Of a stretch of DNA of 64,000 nucleotides, positions 54,551 to 64,000 are shown piece by piece. Within the stretch, counting starts at the first letter, position 1. The number at the start of each line of letters is the position of its first letter. The position numbers and the translations under genes are program-made. Under the pieces are notes generated by a model, which was not told the origin of the DNA, made no database searches, and worked only from the letters and a program-made list of their open reading frames with translations. The stretch covers positions 1,612,001-1,676,000 of the forward strand of contig NZ_AKGD01000001.1 of assembly GCF_000271305.1 (NCBI RefSeq), given 5' to 3'. This DNA is from Hydrocarboniphaga effusa AP103 (lineage in GTDB: Bacteria; Pseudomonadota; Gammaproteobacteria; Nevskiales; Nevskiaceae).

Positions 54551-56101
54551 CTATAGCGGGAGCTGAGCGGCGACATTCCAGGGCAGCAGCTCATCAAGCT
54601 TGTTGATGGAATGATCTGCGATGCGATCGAGCACATGCCGCAGATAGGCTTCGGGGTTGAGTCCGTTGAGCTTGGCCGTGCCGATCAGGCTGTAGATCGC
54701 AGCGGCACGCACGCCGCCGGCATCGGAGCCGCAGAAGAGAAAATTCTTGCGCCCGAGCGCGACGACGCGCAGGGATCGCTCCGCTGCGTTGTTGTCGATT
54801 TCCAGATTCCCGTCGTCGCGATAGCGCGTCAGCGCCGGCCAGCGTGAGGTGGCGTAGCGAATCGCCTTGGCGAGTTCGGATTTCGTCGAGAGCGTGCCGA
54901 CGGTTTGATCGAACCAGCCCTTCAGTTCTTGCAGCAGTGGTCCGGCGCGCGATTGCCGTTGTGCTTTTCGCTCTTGTGCTGGTTTACCGCGAATGTCTTG
55001 CTCGACGACATACAAAGCGCCGATGCGATCGAGGGCTTGCTTGGCGATGGGCGAGGCATTGGCCTGGTGGATGTCGAAGAATTTTCTTCGCACGTGCGCC
55101 CAGCAGGCGGCTTCCTGGATCTTGCCGCCGCCGTAGAGGTGATGAAAACCGGCGTAACCATCGGCCTGCAGCGTGCCTTCAAAACGGCTCAGGTGCCGCT
55201 TCGGATGCTCGCCCTTGCGATCGGGCGTGTAGCGGAAGAGCACCGCTGCGGGAGTCTGGCTGCCAGCCGGGCGATCGTCGCGCACGTAAGTCCACAGCCG
55301 TCCGGTCTTGGTTTTCCCATTGCCTGGCGCGAGCACTGGCACCGGCGTGTCGTCCGCATGAATCTTGGTCGCGCTCATCACGTGCGCGGCAATGCGTTCG
55401 ACCAGCGGGGCGAGTAGCGCCGCGCTGCCGCCGACCCATTCGGCCAGCGTCGAGCGCTCGATCTCGACACCTTCACGGGCGTAAATCTCGCTTTGCCGAT
55501 ACAGCGGCAGGGAGTCGCCGTACTTGCTGACCAGCACATGCGCCAGCAGGCCAGCGCCGGCCAGGCCACGGGCGATCGGCCGTGAAGGTGCCGAGGCCTG
55601 GACGATGCGCGAGCAGGCATCACAGGCGCACTTGGGGCGCACGTGCTGAATCACTTTCCAGTGCGCCGGCACGTAATCGAGCATTTCCGAAACATCTTCG
55701 CCGATCGGCCGCAGCGCGCCGCCGCAGTCGGGGCACGCCGATGCCGGCGCATGGACGATGGACTCGCGCGGCAGGTGATCGGGCAATGGCTTGCGGGCAG
55801 GTTTCTGCCTGGCTTCCGTGGCCGCTGAAACGACCGGTACCGCGTCGGGTGTCTGCAGCTCCTCGATCAGCAATTCGAGCTGCTCGATCTCACGGTCGAG
55901 CTTCTCGCTCTTGGCGCCAAACTGCATGCGCTTGAGGCGTGCCAGCTGGATCAGCAGCTTGTCGATCTGGGCATCGCGATGGCGCAGCACGCTGCGCAGC
56001 GTCGACAGCTCGGCGGCATGCGACTGCACCAGCGCACGCAGCGCTTCGACGGTATCGGGCAGATCGGATTCGGGCGCATCGAGCATGGCATCTCGATGCA
56101 A
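54551..56101 (-). CDS. tnpC: IS66 transposase TnpC
   Basis: A 516-residue DDE transposase. In order: an N-terminal coiled coil ([24 protein letters not shown]), an IS66 zinc-finger domain ([23 protein letters not shown] and CACDAC), and the DDE domain with [24 protein letters not shown] (Asp), and [22 protein letters not shown] containing the catalytic Glu. It ends about 20 bp inside the left end of the element. Full length, apparently active. Confidence 0.96.
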   Translation of the reverse strand: MHRDAMLDAPESDLPDTVEALRALVQSHAAELSTLRSVLRHRDAQIDKLLIQLARLKRMQFGAKSEKLDREIEQLELLIEELQTPDAVPVVSAATEARQKPARKPLPDHLPRESIVHAPASACPDCGGALRPIGEDVSEMLDYVPAHWKVIQHVRPKCACDACSRIVQASAPSRPIARGLAGAGLLAHVLVSKYGDSLPLYRQSEIYAREGVEIERSTLAEWVGGSAALLAPLVERIAAHVMSATKIHADDTPVPVLAPGNGKTKTGRLWTYVRDDRPAGSQTPAAVLFRYTPDRKGEHPKRHLSRFEGTLQADGYAGFHHLYGGGKIQEAACWAHVRRKFFDIHQANASPIAKQALDRIGALYVVEQDIRGKPAQERKAQRQSRAGPLLQELKGWFDQTVGTLSTKSELAKAIRYATSRWPALTRYRDDGNLEIDNNAAERSLRVVALGRKNFLFCGSDAGGVRAAAIYSLIGTAKLNGLNPEAYLRHVLDRIADHSINKLDELLPWNVAAQLPL

Positions 56102-56114
56102 AAAGCTTGCAGAA

Positions 56115-56462
56115 TCAGGCGGCTTTCGAGGGTTTTGTGGTGCGTTCCGGTCGTCGCCAGTCGATGCCTTCGAGCAGCATCGAGAGCTGGGCTGCGGTCA
56201 GATGCACGCGGCCCGACTCCGCCTTCGGCCAGACGAAGCGGCCGCGCTCCAGTCGCTTCGATAGCAGACACAAGCCGTCACCGTCCCACCACAGCAGCTT
56301 GAGCTGATCGCCGCGGCGACCGCGAAAGGCGAAGACATGGCCCGAGAACGGATCATCTGCGAGCACCTGCTGCACCCGTGCCGATAAACCATCGAAGCCT
56401 TTGCGCATGTCCGTCACGCCGGCCGCGATCCACACCTGTGTGCTGGCTGGCAAACCGATCAT
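56115..56462 (-). CDS. tnpB: IS66 accessory protein TnpB
   Basis: 115 residues, IS66 Orf2 family (unrelated to the TnpB nuclease of IS200/IS605). Signature: [58 protein letters not shown]. Needed for IS66 transposition, mechanism unclear. Its start overlaps the tnpA stop by 4 bp. Confidence 0.95.
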   Translation of the reverse strand: MIGLPASTQVWIAAGVTDMRKGFDGLSARVQQVLADDPFSGHVFAFRGRRGDQLKLLWWDGDGLCLLSKRLERGRFVWPKAESGRVHLTAAQLSMLLEGIDWRRPERTTKPSKAA

Positions 56463-56803
56463 CGTGAGCGCAGGCGATCAAGGATCGTCAGCACCATCGC
56501 ATCGGATGCCGATTCGATGCGTAGGCAGGCACCGTCGGCGAAGGACACGCTCAAAGCGACGCTCGTCGATTGCGGAGTCGGTGCAGCAGGCGGGACGATC
56601 GTGACCGGCAGCAACGTCGTCTTGCTCGCCGCGTCCGCCTCGCGCCACCATTTGAAAATTAGATTGTGATTCAGCCCATGGCGCCGGGCGATCGACGAGA
56701 CCGAACTCTGCTTCTGCCGTGCTTCGGCTACGCACGCCGCCTTGAATTCCGCCGAATAGCTGCGCCGCTTCTTGCCCAAGGATGATGCTTGCATGGTGTC
56801 CAC
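56459..56803 (-). CDS. tnpA: IS66 accessory protein TnpA
   Basis: 114 residues with an IS3-like helix-turn-helix: [45 protein letters not shown]. The C-terminal half ends [24 protein letters not shown]. First gene of the IS66 operon. Confidence 0.93.
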   Translation of the reverse strand: MDTMQASSLGKKRRSYSAEFKAACVAEARQKQSSVSSIARRHGLNHNLIFKWWREADAASKTTLLPVTIVPPAAPTPQSTSVALSVSFADGACLRIESASDAMVLTILDRLRSR

Positions 56804-56893
56804 TTAATCAATCGTGGACACCATCGGCGCCCAAGGGACGCTTATCTTCTACGCCACAACACTCCCTTCAAGCGGTGAGCCTCGGACGCTTAC

Positions 56894-56901
56894 GTTCATC
56901 A
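56894..56901. repeat. Target-site duplication, right copy
   Basis: GTTCATCA, identical to 54524-54531. Confidence 0.95.
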
Positions 56902-57058
56902 CGGCGATGCTCGCGTTGATCAGCAGCCTGTTGATCGCGCTGCGTGAAATGTATCTGGCAACGAGCCAGCTGCGAATCGGCCAGCCGGAAGGTTCACCGA
57001 AGAAAAAGCCGGTGCTGCTTTCGTCGGACAAGACAGCCCAAAGCTGATCCGCAAAACA

Positions 57059-57083
57059 CATCGGCCGCATTGAGCGGCCGATG
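57059..57083. terminator. Hairpin between converging genes
   Basis: Perfect 10-bp stem CATCGGCCGC / GCGGCCGATG with an ATTGA loop. It lies between the DUF2721 stop and the maeB stop. The T-tract is poor on both strands, so termination may be weak. Confidence 0.6.
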
Positions 57084-57104
57084 TACGCACCGCTTTACCT
57101 CAAG

Positions 57105-59420
57105 TCACTTCGCCTTCGCGTTGGCCTCGGCCACCGTCAGCGCCGTCATGTTGACGATGCGGCGCACCGTCGTGCTCGGCGTGAGAATGTGCACGGGCGC
57201 GGCGCAACCGAGCAGGATCGGGCCGATCGCGACGTTGTTGCCGGCCGCGGTCTTGAGCAGGTTGTAGGCGATGTTGGCGGCGTCGATGTTCGGCATCACG
57301 AGCAGGTTCGCCGGACCCGACAGCGTGGTCTCGGGCAGGATGCGGCGACGCAGCGCTTCGTCGAGCGCGCAGTCGCCATGCATTTCGCCGTCGACTTCGA
57401 GATCGGGCGCCTGTTCGCGCAGCAGCGCAAGCGTCTTGCGCATCTTCTGCGCCGACGGCGAGTCGTAGCTGCCGAAATTGCTGTGCGAAAGCAGCGCAAT
57501 CTTGGGCTCGATGCCGAAACGCGCGACCGCTTCGGCCGCCATCTGCGCGATTTCGGACAGCTGCTCGGCGGTCGGCTCGATGTTGACGTGAGTGTCGACG
57601 ATGAACACCTGCCGATCGGGCAGGATCAGCGCGTTCATCGCGGCGAAGATGCTGCGGCCTTCGGCTTTGCCGATCACGCGATCGACGTACTGCAGATGAC
57701 GCGCGGTGGTGCTGATGGTGCCGCAGATCATGCCGTCGGCTTCACCCTTGCGCAGCAGCATCGAGGCGATCAGCGTGCTGCGGCGGCGCATTTCGAGCTT
57801 GGCGTACTGGGCGGTGATGCCGCGGCGCGCCATGATGTGGTGATATTCGGACCAGTATTCGCGATAGCGATCGTCGTGCTCGGGGTTGACGATGTCGAAG
57901 TGCACGCCGGGCTTGATGCGCAAACCGTAGCGCTGCACGCGCTCTTCGATCACGGCCGGACGACCGACCAGAATCGGCTTGACGATCTTCTCGTCCACCA
58001 GAATCTGCACGGCGCGCAACACGCGCTCTTCTTCGCCTTCGGCGTAGACGATGCGGCTGCGTTCCGGCGGCGCCTGGCGCGCGGCCTGGAATACCGGCTT
58101 CATGATCGTGCCGGACTGATACACGAACTGCTGCAGCTGCTGGCGATACGCGTCGAAATCGGCGATCGGGCGAGCCGCGACGCCCGATTCCATCGCCGCC
58201 TTCGCAACCGCCGGCGCGATCTGCACGATCAGGCGCGGATCGAAGGGCTTCGGAATGATGTATTCGGGGCCGAACGACAGGTTCTCGATGCCGTAAGCCG
58301 CCGCGACGACATCGCTCTGTTCCTGGCGCGCGAGTTCGGCGATCGCATGCACGACCGCGATCTCCATCTCGCGCGTGATCGTCGTCGCGCCCGCATCGAG
58401 CGCACCGCGAAAGATGAAGGGAAAACACAGGACGTTGTTGACCTGGTTCGGATAGTCGGTACGGCCAGTCGCGATGATCGCGTCGCTGCGCACGGACTTG
58501 ACGTCTTCCGGCAGGATTTCAGGATTCGGGTTGGCGAGCGCGAAGATCAGCGGATTCGGCGCCATCTTTTCGACCATCGGCGGCTTGAGCACGCCACCGG
58601 CCGACAGGCCGAGGAACATGTCGGCGCCCTCGATCACCTCGGCGAGCGTGCGCTGGTCGGTGGGCTGGGCGAAGCGCGACTTGTCCGGATCCATCAGTTC
58701 GACGCGGCCTTGATAGACCACGCCGGCCAGGTCGGTGAGCCAGATGTTTTCGATCGGCAGGCCGAGGTCGACGAGCAGGTCGACGCAGGCGAGCGCCGCG
58801 GCGCCCGCGCCGCTGACGACGAGCTTGATCTGCTTGATGTCCTTGCCGACGACCTTGAGCCCGTTGAGCGTGGCCGCGCCGACGATGATCGCGGTGCCGT
58901 GCTGGTCATCGTGAAACACCGGAATCTTCATGCGCGAACGCAGCTTGCGTTCGATGTCGAAGCATTCAGGCGCCTTGATGTCTTCGAGGTTGATGCCGCC
59001 GAAGGTCGGCTCCAGCGCCGCGATCACTTCGACGAGCTTGTCCGGGTCGAGCTCATTGACTTCGATGTCGAACACATCGATGCCCGCGAACTTCTTGAAC
59101 AGCACCGCCTTGCCCTCCATCACCGGCTTGGCCGCGAGCGGGCCGATGTTGCCGAGGCCGAGCACCGCGGTGCCGTTGGTGATCACGGCCACCAGGTTAC
59201 CGCGCGCGGTGTAGCGGAACGCGTTGACCGGATCGGTGACGATCTCTTCGCAAGCCGCGGCCACACCCGGCGAATACGCCAGTGCGAGATCGCGCTGGTT
59301 GGTGAGCTGCTTGGTGGCGGTGACCGAGAGTTTTCCGGGCGTCGGGAACTCGTGGTAGTACAGCGCGGCCTCTCTGAGGCTTTCGCGCACCTTGCTGGGG
59401 ACGGGGGCTTCCTGGCTCAT
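57105..59420 (-). CDS. maeB: NADP-dependent malic enzyme (MaeB type, with PTA-like domain)
   Basis: 771 residues from ATG 59420. The N-terminal malic domain (to about 430) contains [33 protein letters not shown] and the metal site in [16 protein letters not shown]. The NAD(P) fold is [20 protein letters not shown]. The C-terminal part (about 430-771) is a phosphotransacetylase-like domain ([35 protein letters not shown]) that is regulatory in this class. It decarboxylates malate to pyruvate, yielding NADPH. Confidence 0.95.
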   Translation of the reverse strand: MSQEAPVPSKVRESLREAALYYHEFPTPGKLSVTATKQLTNQRDLALAYSPGVAAACEEIVTDPVNAFRYTARGNLVAVITNGTAVLGLGNIGPLAAKPVMEGKAVLFKKFAGIDVFDIEVNELDPDKLVEVIAALEPTFGGINLEDIKAPECFDIERKLRSRMKIPVFHDDQHGTAIIVGAATLNGLKVVGKDIKQIKLVVSGAGAAALACVDLLVDLGLPIENIWLTDLAGVVYQGRVELMDPDKSRFAQPTDQRTLAEVIEGADMFLGLSAGGVLKPPMVEKMAPNPLIFALANPNPEILPEDVKSVRSDAIIATGRTDYPNQVNNVLCFPFIFRGALDAGATTITREMEIAVVHAIAELARQEQSDVVAAAYGIENLSFGPEYIIPKPFDPRLIVQIAPAVAKAAMESGVAARPIADFDAYRQQLQQFVYQSGTIMKPVFQAARQAPPERSRIVYAEGEEERVLRAVQILVDEKIVKPILVGRPAVIEERVQRYGLRIKPGVHFDIVNPEHDDRYREYWSEYHHIMARRGITAQYAKLEMRRRSTLIASMLLRKGEADGMICGTISTTARHLQYVDRVIGKAEGRSIFAAMNALILPDRQVFIVDTHVNIEPTAEQLSEIAQMAAEAVARFGIEPKIALLSHSNFGSYDSPSAQKMRKTLALLREQAPDLEVDGEMHGDCALDEALRRRILPETTLSGPANLLVMPNIDAANIAYNLLKTAAGNNVAIGPILLGCAAPVHILTPSTTVRRIVNMTALTVAEANAKAK

Positions 59421-59575
59421 GTTCGAATTGTCTTTGCGCCCGGGAGGGCGGATCAATAACCACAAATCATTATAGGGACGCCGTTCTGCCACCCATCCTC
59501 ATGGGAGCGAGCGGGCCGGAAGGGATACCACGAAGCCTCGCCCGGGGGCCAAGCGTCTTTATCGATGAAGGCCGA

Positions 59576-60430
59576 TCAGGTTTTCGATGCGTCCCGCAAG
59601 AACGCCGTCAATTCGCGATTGAAGCGCTGCGCGTGGGTGATGGTCATGCCGTGCGAGGCGCCCGTCATCGTGAGCCGGCGCGCATTCGGCATCCACTCGC
59701 CGAGCAGCTCGGCGTTGTGCCGGTACGGCGTCGGGCTGCGCTCACCGTCGACGATCAGCGCCGGGCAGGCGATGCCCGCGGCCTCGCTCTCGATATAGAA
59801 CGGCAGCGGATCGTTCATCTGCGGCGCGAGCGTCTGCGCGTTGTCGCGCGCCATGTCCTGGAAGAAGGCGTTGCTGCGATCCCAGAAGCCGGGGCGGCTC
59901 ACCGAATCGACGAAGATCTTGAGCCCTTCGTCGACATGGCCTTCTTCGATCAGCGACACCGCCTTCTCACGCAGCAGGACGGTTTCGAGGGGCATCGTGC
60001 CATCGGACCCCGCGTCCTTTGCCGGGCCGCCCGGATCGACCAGCGTGAGGCTGTCGATGAGCTGCGGATGCGCGAGCGCGAGCTGGTAGGCCACGCAGGC
60101 TCCACGCGAATGACCGACCAGATGCAGTCTCGGGCTCTGCAGCTTGGCGAGGAACTGCGCGAGCTGATCGCGATGATCGGCCCAGCTGAACGGCCGGCCG
60201 ATCGACGACGGCAGGCGCGGAAAGAAGTGACGCAGGCTCGGGGCGACGACCCAATGCGATTCGGCCATGCCCGACAGCTGCGGCAGCCAGTAGCGCCAGT
60301 CGCACATCGAGCCATGCACGAACACCACGGCATCGCCCTCTCCGGCATCGACGTAGGCGATGCCCTGCAAGGGCTCCAACAATTTGACCTTGGCCTTATG
60401 CAGCTGTGGGGTCTGCGGCTGCGTGGTCAT
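59576..60430 (-). CDS. Alpha/beta hydrolase
   Basis: 284 residues from ATG 60430. Oxyanion region VFVHGSMCDWRYW; nucleophile elbow GHSRGACVAYQLA with Ser; an acid in LIVDGERSPTPYRH; and the catalytic His near GASHGMTITHAQRFN. The substrate is unknown. Single gene, divergent from the transporter gene, with the 160-bp gap as the promoter region. Confidence 0.88.
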   Translation of the reverse strand: MTTQPQTPQLHKAKVKLLEPLQGIAYVDAGEGDAVVFVHGSMCDWRYWLPQLSGMAESHWVVAPSLRHFFPRLPSSIGRPFSWADHRDQLAQFLAKLQSPRLHLVGHSRGACVAYQLALAHPQLIDSLTLVDPGGPAKDAGSDGTMPLETVLLREKAVSLIEEGHVDEGLKIFVDSVSRPGFWDRSNAFFQDMARDNAQTLAPQMNDPLPFYIESEAAGIACPALIVDGERSPTPYRHNAELLGEWMPNARRLTMTGASHGMTITHAQRFNRELTAFLRDASKT

Positions 60431-60590
60431 CTGAACTCTCTCATGCGGGGCGCGCTGGCGGCGATGCGCCGCGATTCTAGTGCAGCCCGGGGCCACTCGC
60501 CTGTCGCCGAGCTGTCAGGCGGCGGGCGTGCGCTTGCGGCGAGCCCCGATCACCCCGATGCTCAAGCCAATACCAGGATCGGGAGGACCC

Positions 60591-61889
60591 ATGACAGGCG
60601 AAGCGCGCGCGACGGTCACCGCGGACCACGGCACCGCCTGGAGGCTGCGCTCGATCTTCAGCGGCTCGGTCGGCAATCTCGTCGAGTGGTACGACTGGTA
60701 CGCGTACTCCGCGTTCTCGCTGTATTTCGCCAAGGTGTTCTTCCCTAGCGGCGATCCCACCGCCCAGTTGCTCAAGACCTCCGTGATCTTCGCGGTGGGC
60801 TTTCTGATGCGCCCGATCGGCGGCTGGCTCATGGGCCTCTACGCGGACAAGCACGGACGCCGTGCCGCGCTGCTGCTGTCGGTGCTGCTGATGTGCGCAG
60901 GGTCGCTGGTGATCGCGCTGACGCCCGGCTACGCGAGCATCGGCATCGCCGCGCCGGTTCTGCTCGTGCTGGCCCGGCTGCTGCAGGGGCTTTCGGTCGG
61001 CGGCGAATACGGCACTTCGGCCACGTACCTGAGCGAGGTGGCGACACGCGAGCATCGCGGCTTCTGGTCGAGCTTTCAGTACGTCACCTTGATCGGCGGG
61101 CAGCTGCTCGCGCTCGGGGTTCTGATCCTGCTGCAGCAGGTATTTCTGACCACCGAGCAGCTCGAAGCCTGGGGCTGGCGCATTCCGTTTCTGATCGGTG
61201 CGCTCGCGGCCGTCACCGCACTGTGGCTGCGACGCGGCATGGAAGAGACCGAATCGTTCGCGCACAAGCGCAGCACCGACGTGAGCCCCATGCAGCGATT
61301 GCTGCAGCATCCGCGTCAGTTGCTGACGGTCGTCGGGTTGACGATGGGCGGCACGCTCGCGTTCTACACGTACACCACGTACATGCAGAAATACCTCGCC
61401 AACAGCGTCGGCATGAGCAACAACGATGCGACGCTGATCTCGGGCGCCACGCTGTTCCTGTTCGCCTTGCTGCAACCGCTCATGGGCGCGCTGTCGGATC
61501 GCATTGGCCGGCGTCCGGTGCTGCTGAGCTTCGGCGTGCTCGGCACGCTGCTCACGGTACCGATCCTGAGCGCCCTGCGCGAAGCCCAGTCGGCCACCGA
61601 AGCCTTCTGGCTGATCATGGCTGCGCTCGTGATCGTCAGCGGTTACACCTCGATCAATGCGGTCGTGAAGGCCGAACTGTTCCCCACCGAAATTCGCGCC
61701 CTCGGCGTGGGCTTGCCTTACGCGCTCACCGTTTCCTTGTTCGGCGGCACCGCCGAAGCCATCGCGCTCTGGTTCAAGGACATCGGCCACGAAAGCGGCT
61801 TCTACTGGTACGTGACCGGCTGCATCGCGATCTCGCTGATCGTCTACGCGACGATGCCCGATACGCGCTGGAAATCGAGTATCGATTGA
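60591..61889 (+). CDS. MHS-family MFS transporter (KgtP-like)
   Basis: 432 residues from ATG 60591, which is preceded by GGGAGGA. About 12 membrane helices. Typical metabolite:H+ symporter features: GSVGNLVEWYDWYAYSAFSLYFAKVFFP, GLYADKHGRRAALLLSV (motif A), GLSVGGEYGTSATYLSE, LRRGMEETESF and SDRIGRRPVLL. Relatives carry 2-oxoglutarate, shikimate or proline; a dicarboxylate substrate would fit the malic enzyme nearby, but this is a guess. Confidence 0.9.
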   Translation: MTGEARATVTADHGTAWRLRSIFSGSVGNLVEWYDWYAYSAFSLYFAKVFFPSGDPTAQLLKTSVIFAVGFLMRPIGGWLMGLYADKHGRRAALLLSVLLMCAGSLVIALTPGYASIGIAAPVLLVLARLLQGLSVGGEYGTSATYLSEVATREHRGFWSSFQYVTLIGGQLLALGVLILLQQVFLTTEQLEAWGWRIPFLIGALAAVTALWLRRGMEETESFAHKRSTDVSPMQRLLQHPRQLLTVVGLTMGGTLAFYTYTTYMQKYLANSVGMSNNDATLISGATLFLFALLQPLMGALSDRIGRRPVLLSFGVLGTLLTVPILSALREAQSATEAFWLIMAALVIVSGYTSINAVVKAELFPTEIRALGVGLPYALTVSLFGGTAEAIALWFKDIGHESGFYWYVTGCIAISLIVYATMPDTRWKSSID

Positions 61890-61903
61890 AGCCGGGAGAC
61901 GAG

Positions 61904-61962
61904 AGACGGGGAACGGGAGACGTAAAAGCGAAGCCGCTTCTAGCGTCTCCCGGTCTCCGTCT
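61904..61962. terminator. Long hairpin between converging genes
   Basis: AGACGGGGAACGGGAGACG (61904-61922) pairs with CGTCTCCCGGTCTCCGTCT (61944-61962) at 17 of 19 positions, and an inner AAGCG / CGCTT stem caps it. It overlaps the first base of the NDH-2 stop codon. Probable bidirectional terminator or REP-type repeat. Confidence 0.65.
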
Positions 61963-63260
61963 TACGGCTGCTTCCGCTCGCCTTCCGTAATCAGCCGCGC
62001 GCTGCGCCCATCGGTCACGAACGACCAGATCCAGTCCAGCGACACCGTGATGCGGTTGCGGAAGTCGATCAGGAAGAACACGTGGATCAGGCCCCAGAAC
62101 AGCCAGGCCGGCAGGCCGCTGAGCTTGAGCCAGCCCAGGTCCACCACCGCTTCGCCGCGGCCGACGGTGGCGAGATTGCCCTGGTCTACGTACGCAAACG
62201 GCGGCGGCGCGCTCTGGCCGCGAACCTGGCGCGAGATCAGCCCGGCCACGTAGCGGCCCTGCTGCTTGGCGGCCGGGGCGACGCCCGGGACCGGCTTGCC
62301 TCCGGCCATGTTGACCGCGGCCGCGTCGCCGATCACGTAGACGCCCGGCAGGCCCGGCACCGACAGGTCCGGGTTCACCTTGACGCGACCGGCGCGATCG
62401 AGCGCCACGTTCGCGCCGAGCCAGCTGCCGACCGGCGAGGCGCGCACCCCCGCAGCCCAGACGATGGTCCGGCAATCGATGCGCTCGGCCCCGACCTGCA
62501 CCGAGGTCTGCGTGCAATCGGTCACCGCGGTGTTGACGCGCACCGTCACGCCGAGCCGTTCGAGGCCCTGCTGGGCCTTGGCCGACAGCGAAGCCGGCAT
62601 CGCCGCGAGGATGCGTGGACCGGCTTCGATCAGGATCACGCGGGCAATGCGCGTGTCGATGCGGCGGAATTCGTGCACCAGCGTGCGATGCGCGAGTTCG
62701 GCGATCGCCCCGGCCATTTCGACGCCGGTGGGGCCGCCGCCGACCACGCAGAAGGTCAGCAGCGCCTGGCGCTCGGCGGCGTCCTCGCTGAGCTCGGCCT
62801 GCTCGAAGGCATTCAGGATGCGGCGGCGCAGCGCGGTGGCATCGTCGAGCGACTTGAGCCCCGGCGCGGCCTCCTGCCAGTGATCGTGGCCGAAGTAGGC
62901 GTGAGAGGCGCCGGTGGCGAGGATCAGGTCGTCGTAGGCGATCGGGCCGCTGCGCGTGAGCACCTGGCGGGCCGTCGTGTCGATGCCGGTGACTTCGTCG
63001 AGCACCACGTCGACGTTCCGCTGGCGTTTGAGGATCGCGCGGATCGGCTGGGCGATCTGCGCGGGCGACAGCGCGGCGGTGGCGACCTGGTACAGCAGCG
63101 GTTGGAACAGGTGATGGTTGCGACGATCGACCAGGGTCAGGTCGACCTCGGCCTTGCGCAACGCGGCCACGGCCTTGAGGCCGCCGAACCCACCGCCGAC
63201 CACCACCACGCGGCGCCGCGACTGCTTCTTTTCCGCAACACTGCTCATGACACTGCTCAT
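61962..63260 (-). CDS. ndh: Type II NADH dehydrogenase (NDH-2)
   Basis: 432 residues from ATG 63260 (ATG 63248 is equally possible; the two lie in the repeat MSSVMSSV). First dinucleotide site RRVVVVGGGFGGLKAVAAL (FAD), second FCVVGGGPTGVEMAGAIAELA (NADH), and VYVIGDAAAVNMAGGKPVPG near the end. A C-terminal amphipathic/hydrophobic stretch (LPAWLFWGLIHVFFLIDFRN) anchors it to the membrane. It oxidises NADH and reduces quinone without pumping protons. Confidence 0.93.
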   Translation of the reverse strand: MSSVMSSVAEKKQSRRRVVVVGGGFGGLKAVAALRKAEVDLTLVDRRNHHLFQPLLYQVATAALSPAQIAQPIRAILKRQRNVDVVLDEVTGIDTTARQVLTRSGPIAYDDLILATGASHAYFGHDHWQEAAPGLKSLDDATALRRRILNAFEQAELSEDAAERQALLTFCVVGGGPTGVEMAGAIAELAHRTLVHEFRRIDTRIARVILIEAGPRILAAMPASLSAKAQQGLERLGVTVRVNTAVTDCTQTSVQVGAERIDCRTIVWAAGVRASPVGSWLGANVALDRAGRVKVNPDLSVPGLPGVYVIGDAAAVNMAGGKPVPGVAPAAKQQGRYVAGLISRQVRGQSAPPPFAYVDQGNLATVGRGEAVVDLGWLKLSGLPAWLFWGLIHVFFLIDFRNRITVSLDWIWSFVTDGRSARLITEGERKQP

Positions 63261-63485
63261 GACATCTGATCCGGTTGTGCAACATCGATGACAGGCGATG
63301 AAGCCAGATGCGACCGTAACGCGACCTGTCCGCAGTCGAAGGACCGCCGCATTAGCAAGGCCTCTGCCAGCCGCGAGCCGGCGGCGCGATGGGCGCGGAG
63401 AATACCGAAGCCTTCCGCCATTGGCCCTCGCGATGCGGCCGATCGGCGCGGCAAATCCGCCAGGCCGGGGCGACAATGCGCGCCG

Positions 63486-64000
63486 ATGTCCTCCTCTTGC
63501 GCTGCACCCGAACCCGACGCCGCCTGGCGCATCCTCACGACCCTGCTCGTGGGCCTGGCCGCGGGCGGGCTGTTCACGCTGCTGCATTCGCCGCTGCCGT
63601 GGATGCTCGGCCCGCTGCTGGTCACCGCCACGCTCAACGTCGGTTTCGATCGCCGGCTCGGCCTGCCGATGCCGCTGCGCAGCGCCGGCCAATGGGCGAT
63701 CGGCACCGCGGTCGGGCTCTATTTCAGCCTCGAGGTGCTGCGCGAGTTGCTGCACCTGTGGCCCTGGCTGCTGATCGCGGTGGCGTTCTCGCTCGCGATC
63801 AGCGCGGCGGGCGGCGCGCTGTTGAGCCGCCTGAGCGGGGTCGACCGGGCCACCGGCTTCTTTTCGGTCGCCATCGGCGGCGCGGTCGAAATGACCAACC
63901 AGGCCGAGCGCTCGGGCGCACGCGTCGATCGCGTGGCCGCCGCGCAGTCGCTGCGCGTGGTGATCGTGGTCGTCGGCCTGCCCTATGTGTTCTTCATGTC
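63486..64000 (+). CDS. AbrB-family membrane protein, 3' end outside the window
   Basis: 171 codons are visible from ATG 63486. Membrane helices: RILTTLLVGLAAGGLFTLLH, LPWMLGPLLVTATLNV, WAIGTAVGLYFSLEVL, LLIAVAFSLAISAAGGALL, and a start of another. SVAIGGAVEMTNQAERSGARVDRVAAAQSLRVVIVV is diagnostic of the AbrB (ammonia monooxygenase-named) family of duplicated membrane proteins. This is the transporter-like AbrB, not the DNA-binding regulator. The function is poorly known. Confidence 0.85.
   Translation, partial: MSSSCAAPEPDAAWRILTTLLVGLAAGGLFTLLHSPLPWMLGPLLVTATLNVGFDRRLGLPMPLRSAGQWAIGTAVGLYFSLEVLRELLHLWPWLLIAVAFSLAISAAGGALLSRLSGVDRATGFFSVAIGGAVEMTNQAERSGARVDRVAAAQSLRVVIVVVGLPYVFFM

Larger units (their letters stand above)
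54532..56893. mobile_element. Complete IS66-family insertion sequence, 2362 bp
   Basis: The ends are inverted: GTAAGCGTCC at the left (54532-54541) and GGACGCTTAC at the right (56884-56893), with weaker similarity inward. It is flanked on both sides by GTTCATCA. It carries the three standard genes tnpA, tnpB and tnpC on the minus strand, all intact. It interrupts the DUF2721 gene next to the CRISPR trailer. Confidence 0.97.
54153..57047 (+). pseudogene. DUF2721 membrane protein gene split by IS66
   Basis: Bases 54153-54531 encode the N-terminal part (VIQLAVAPVFLLTGVASLLGVLSNRLARIVDRAR, two membrane helices) and 56902-57047 encode the C-terminal part (MLALISSLLIALREMYLATSQLRIG). Joining the two sides with one copy of the 8-bp duplication restores an uninterrupted 174-residue DUF2721 protein reading VATLFITAMLALI across the junction. 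The family is a small membrane protein of unknown function. The left part now ends within the IS after 11 foreign residues. The insertion looks recent, because no other damage is visible. Confidence 0.92.

Noticed and set aside
56821..56893. GGACGCTTATC at about 56836 as the right end of the IS66 element.
   Set aside because: It is followed by TCTTCTAC, which does not match the left flank. The copy ending at 56893 gives a perfect terminal repeat and an exact 8-bp duplication.
57081..59459. A 792-residue plus-strand open frame opposite the malic enzyme.
   Set aside because: Arg/His/Asp-rich shadow; the minus strand encodes an unmistakable MaeB.

Overview
The window is high-GC bacterial chromosome, most likely a gammaproteobacterium of the Xanthomonadales/Lysobacterales (Rhodanobacteraceae-like) type. 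The placement is tentative: it rests on GC content, the class of housekeeping genes (prfC, mnmG, folE, rimK with its RimB-type protease, maeB, NDH-2) and an OmpA with thrombospondin type-3 repeats. No 16S gene is present.

Layout. 1-2252: the right end of a lower-GC accessory element, with a membrane protein, a lipoprotein, an XRE regulator and a helix-turn-helix protein. It ends at an intact CAU-anticodon tRNA followed by a second tRNA broken at its anticodon loop. 2423-4370: an HvfABC-type RiPP cluster with a metallophore-like precursor, an MNIO/DUF692 enzyme and a DUF2063 partner. 5768-17696: a defence/signalling block. It holds a TIR-membrane-WD40 protein, a divergent SLOG-like/TRAFs-binding/nucleotide-cyclase fusion, and a complete Wadjet (JetABCD) anti-plasmid operon. 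17818-35200: mostly housekeeping (prfC, ompA, two MFS-neighbour repeat proteins, acylphosphatase, acyl-ACP desaturase, folE, an orphan parB, a WYL regulator, a YgjP-type metalloprotease, a CBS protein, mnmG, rimB-rimK and an AstE-like deacylase).

35297-54107: a complete type I-G (formerly I-U) CRISPR-Cas locus. The order is cas3 (helicase-HD), a nucleotidyltransferase, csx17 with an extra N-terminal module, csb1, csb2, a cas4-cas1 fusion and cas2. A leader and an 8.3-kb array follow, with 115 repeats and 114 spacers by hand count. Two features of this locus are unusual. First, upstream of cas3 lies a degenerate repeat end plus a pseudo-spacer. That pseudo-spacer matches a TTC-flanked site 47 bp upstream at positions 1-5, 7-11 and 13-14, and mismatches exactly at positions 6 and 12. 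Type I Cascade tolerates mismatches at those positions, so this looks like a CreR-type autoregulatory guide. Second, a toxin/antitoxin-like nucleotidyltransferase is embedded in the operon by start/stop overlaps, and the small helical partner usually separate from such enzymes appears to be fused to the Csx17 effector subunit.

54153-57047: a DUF2721 membrane protein gene split by a complete IS66-family element with an exact 8-bp target duplication. 57105-64000: malic enzyme, an alpha/beta hydrolase, an MHS-family transporter, NDH-2 and the start of an AbrB-family membrane protein.
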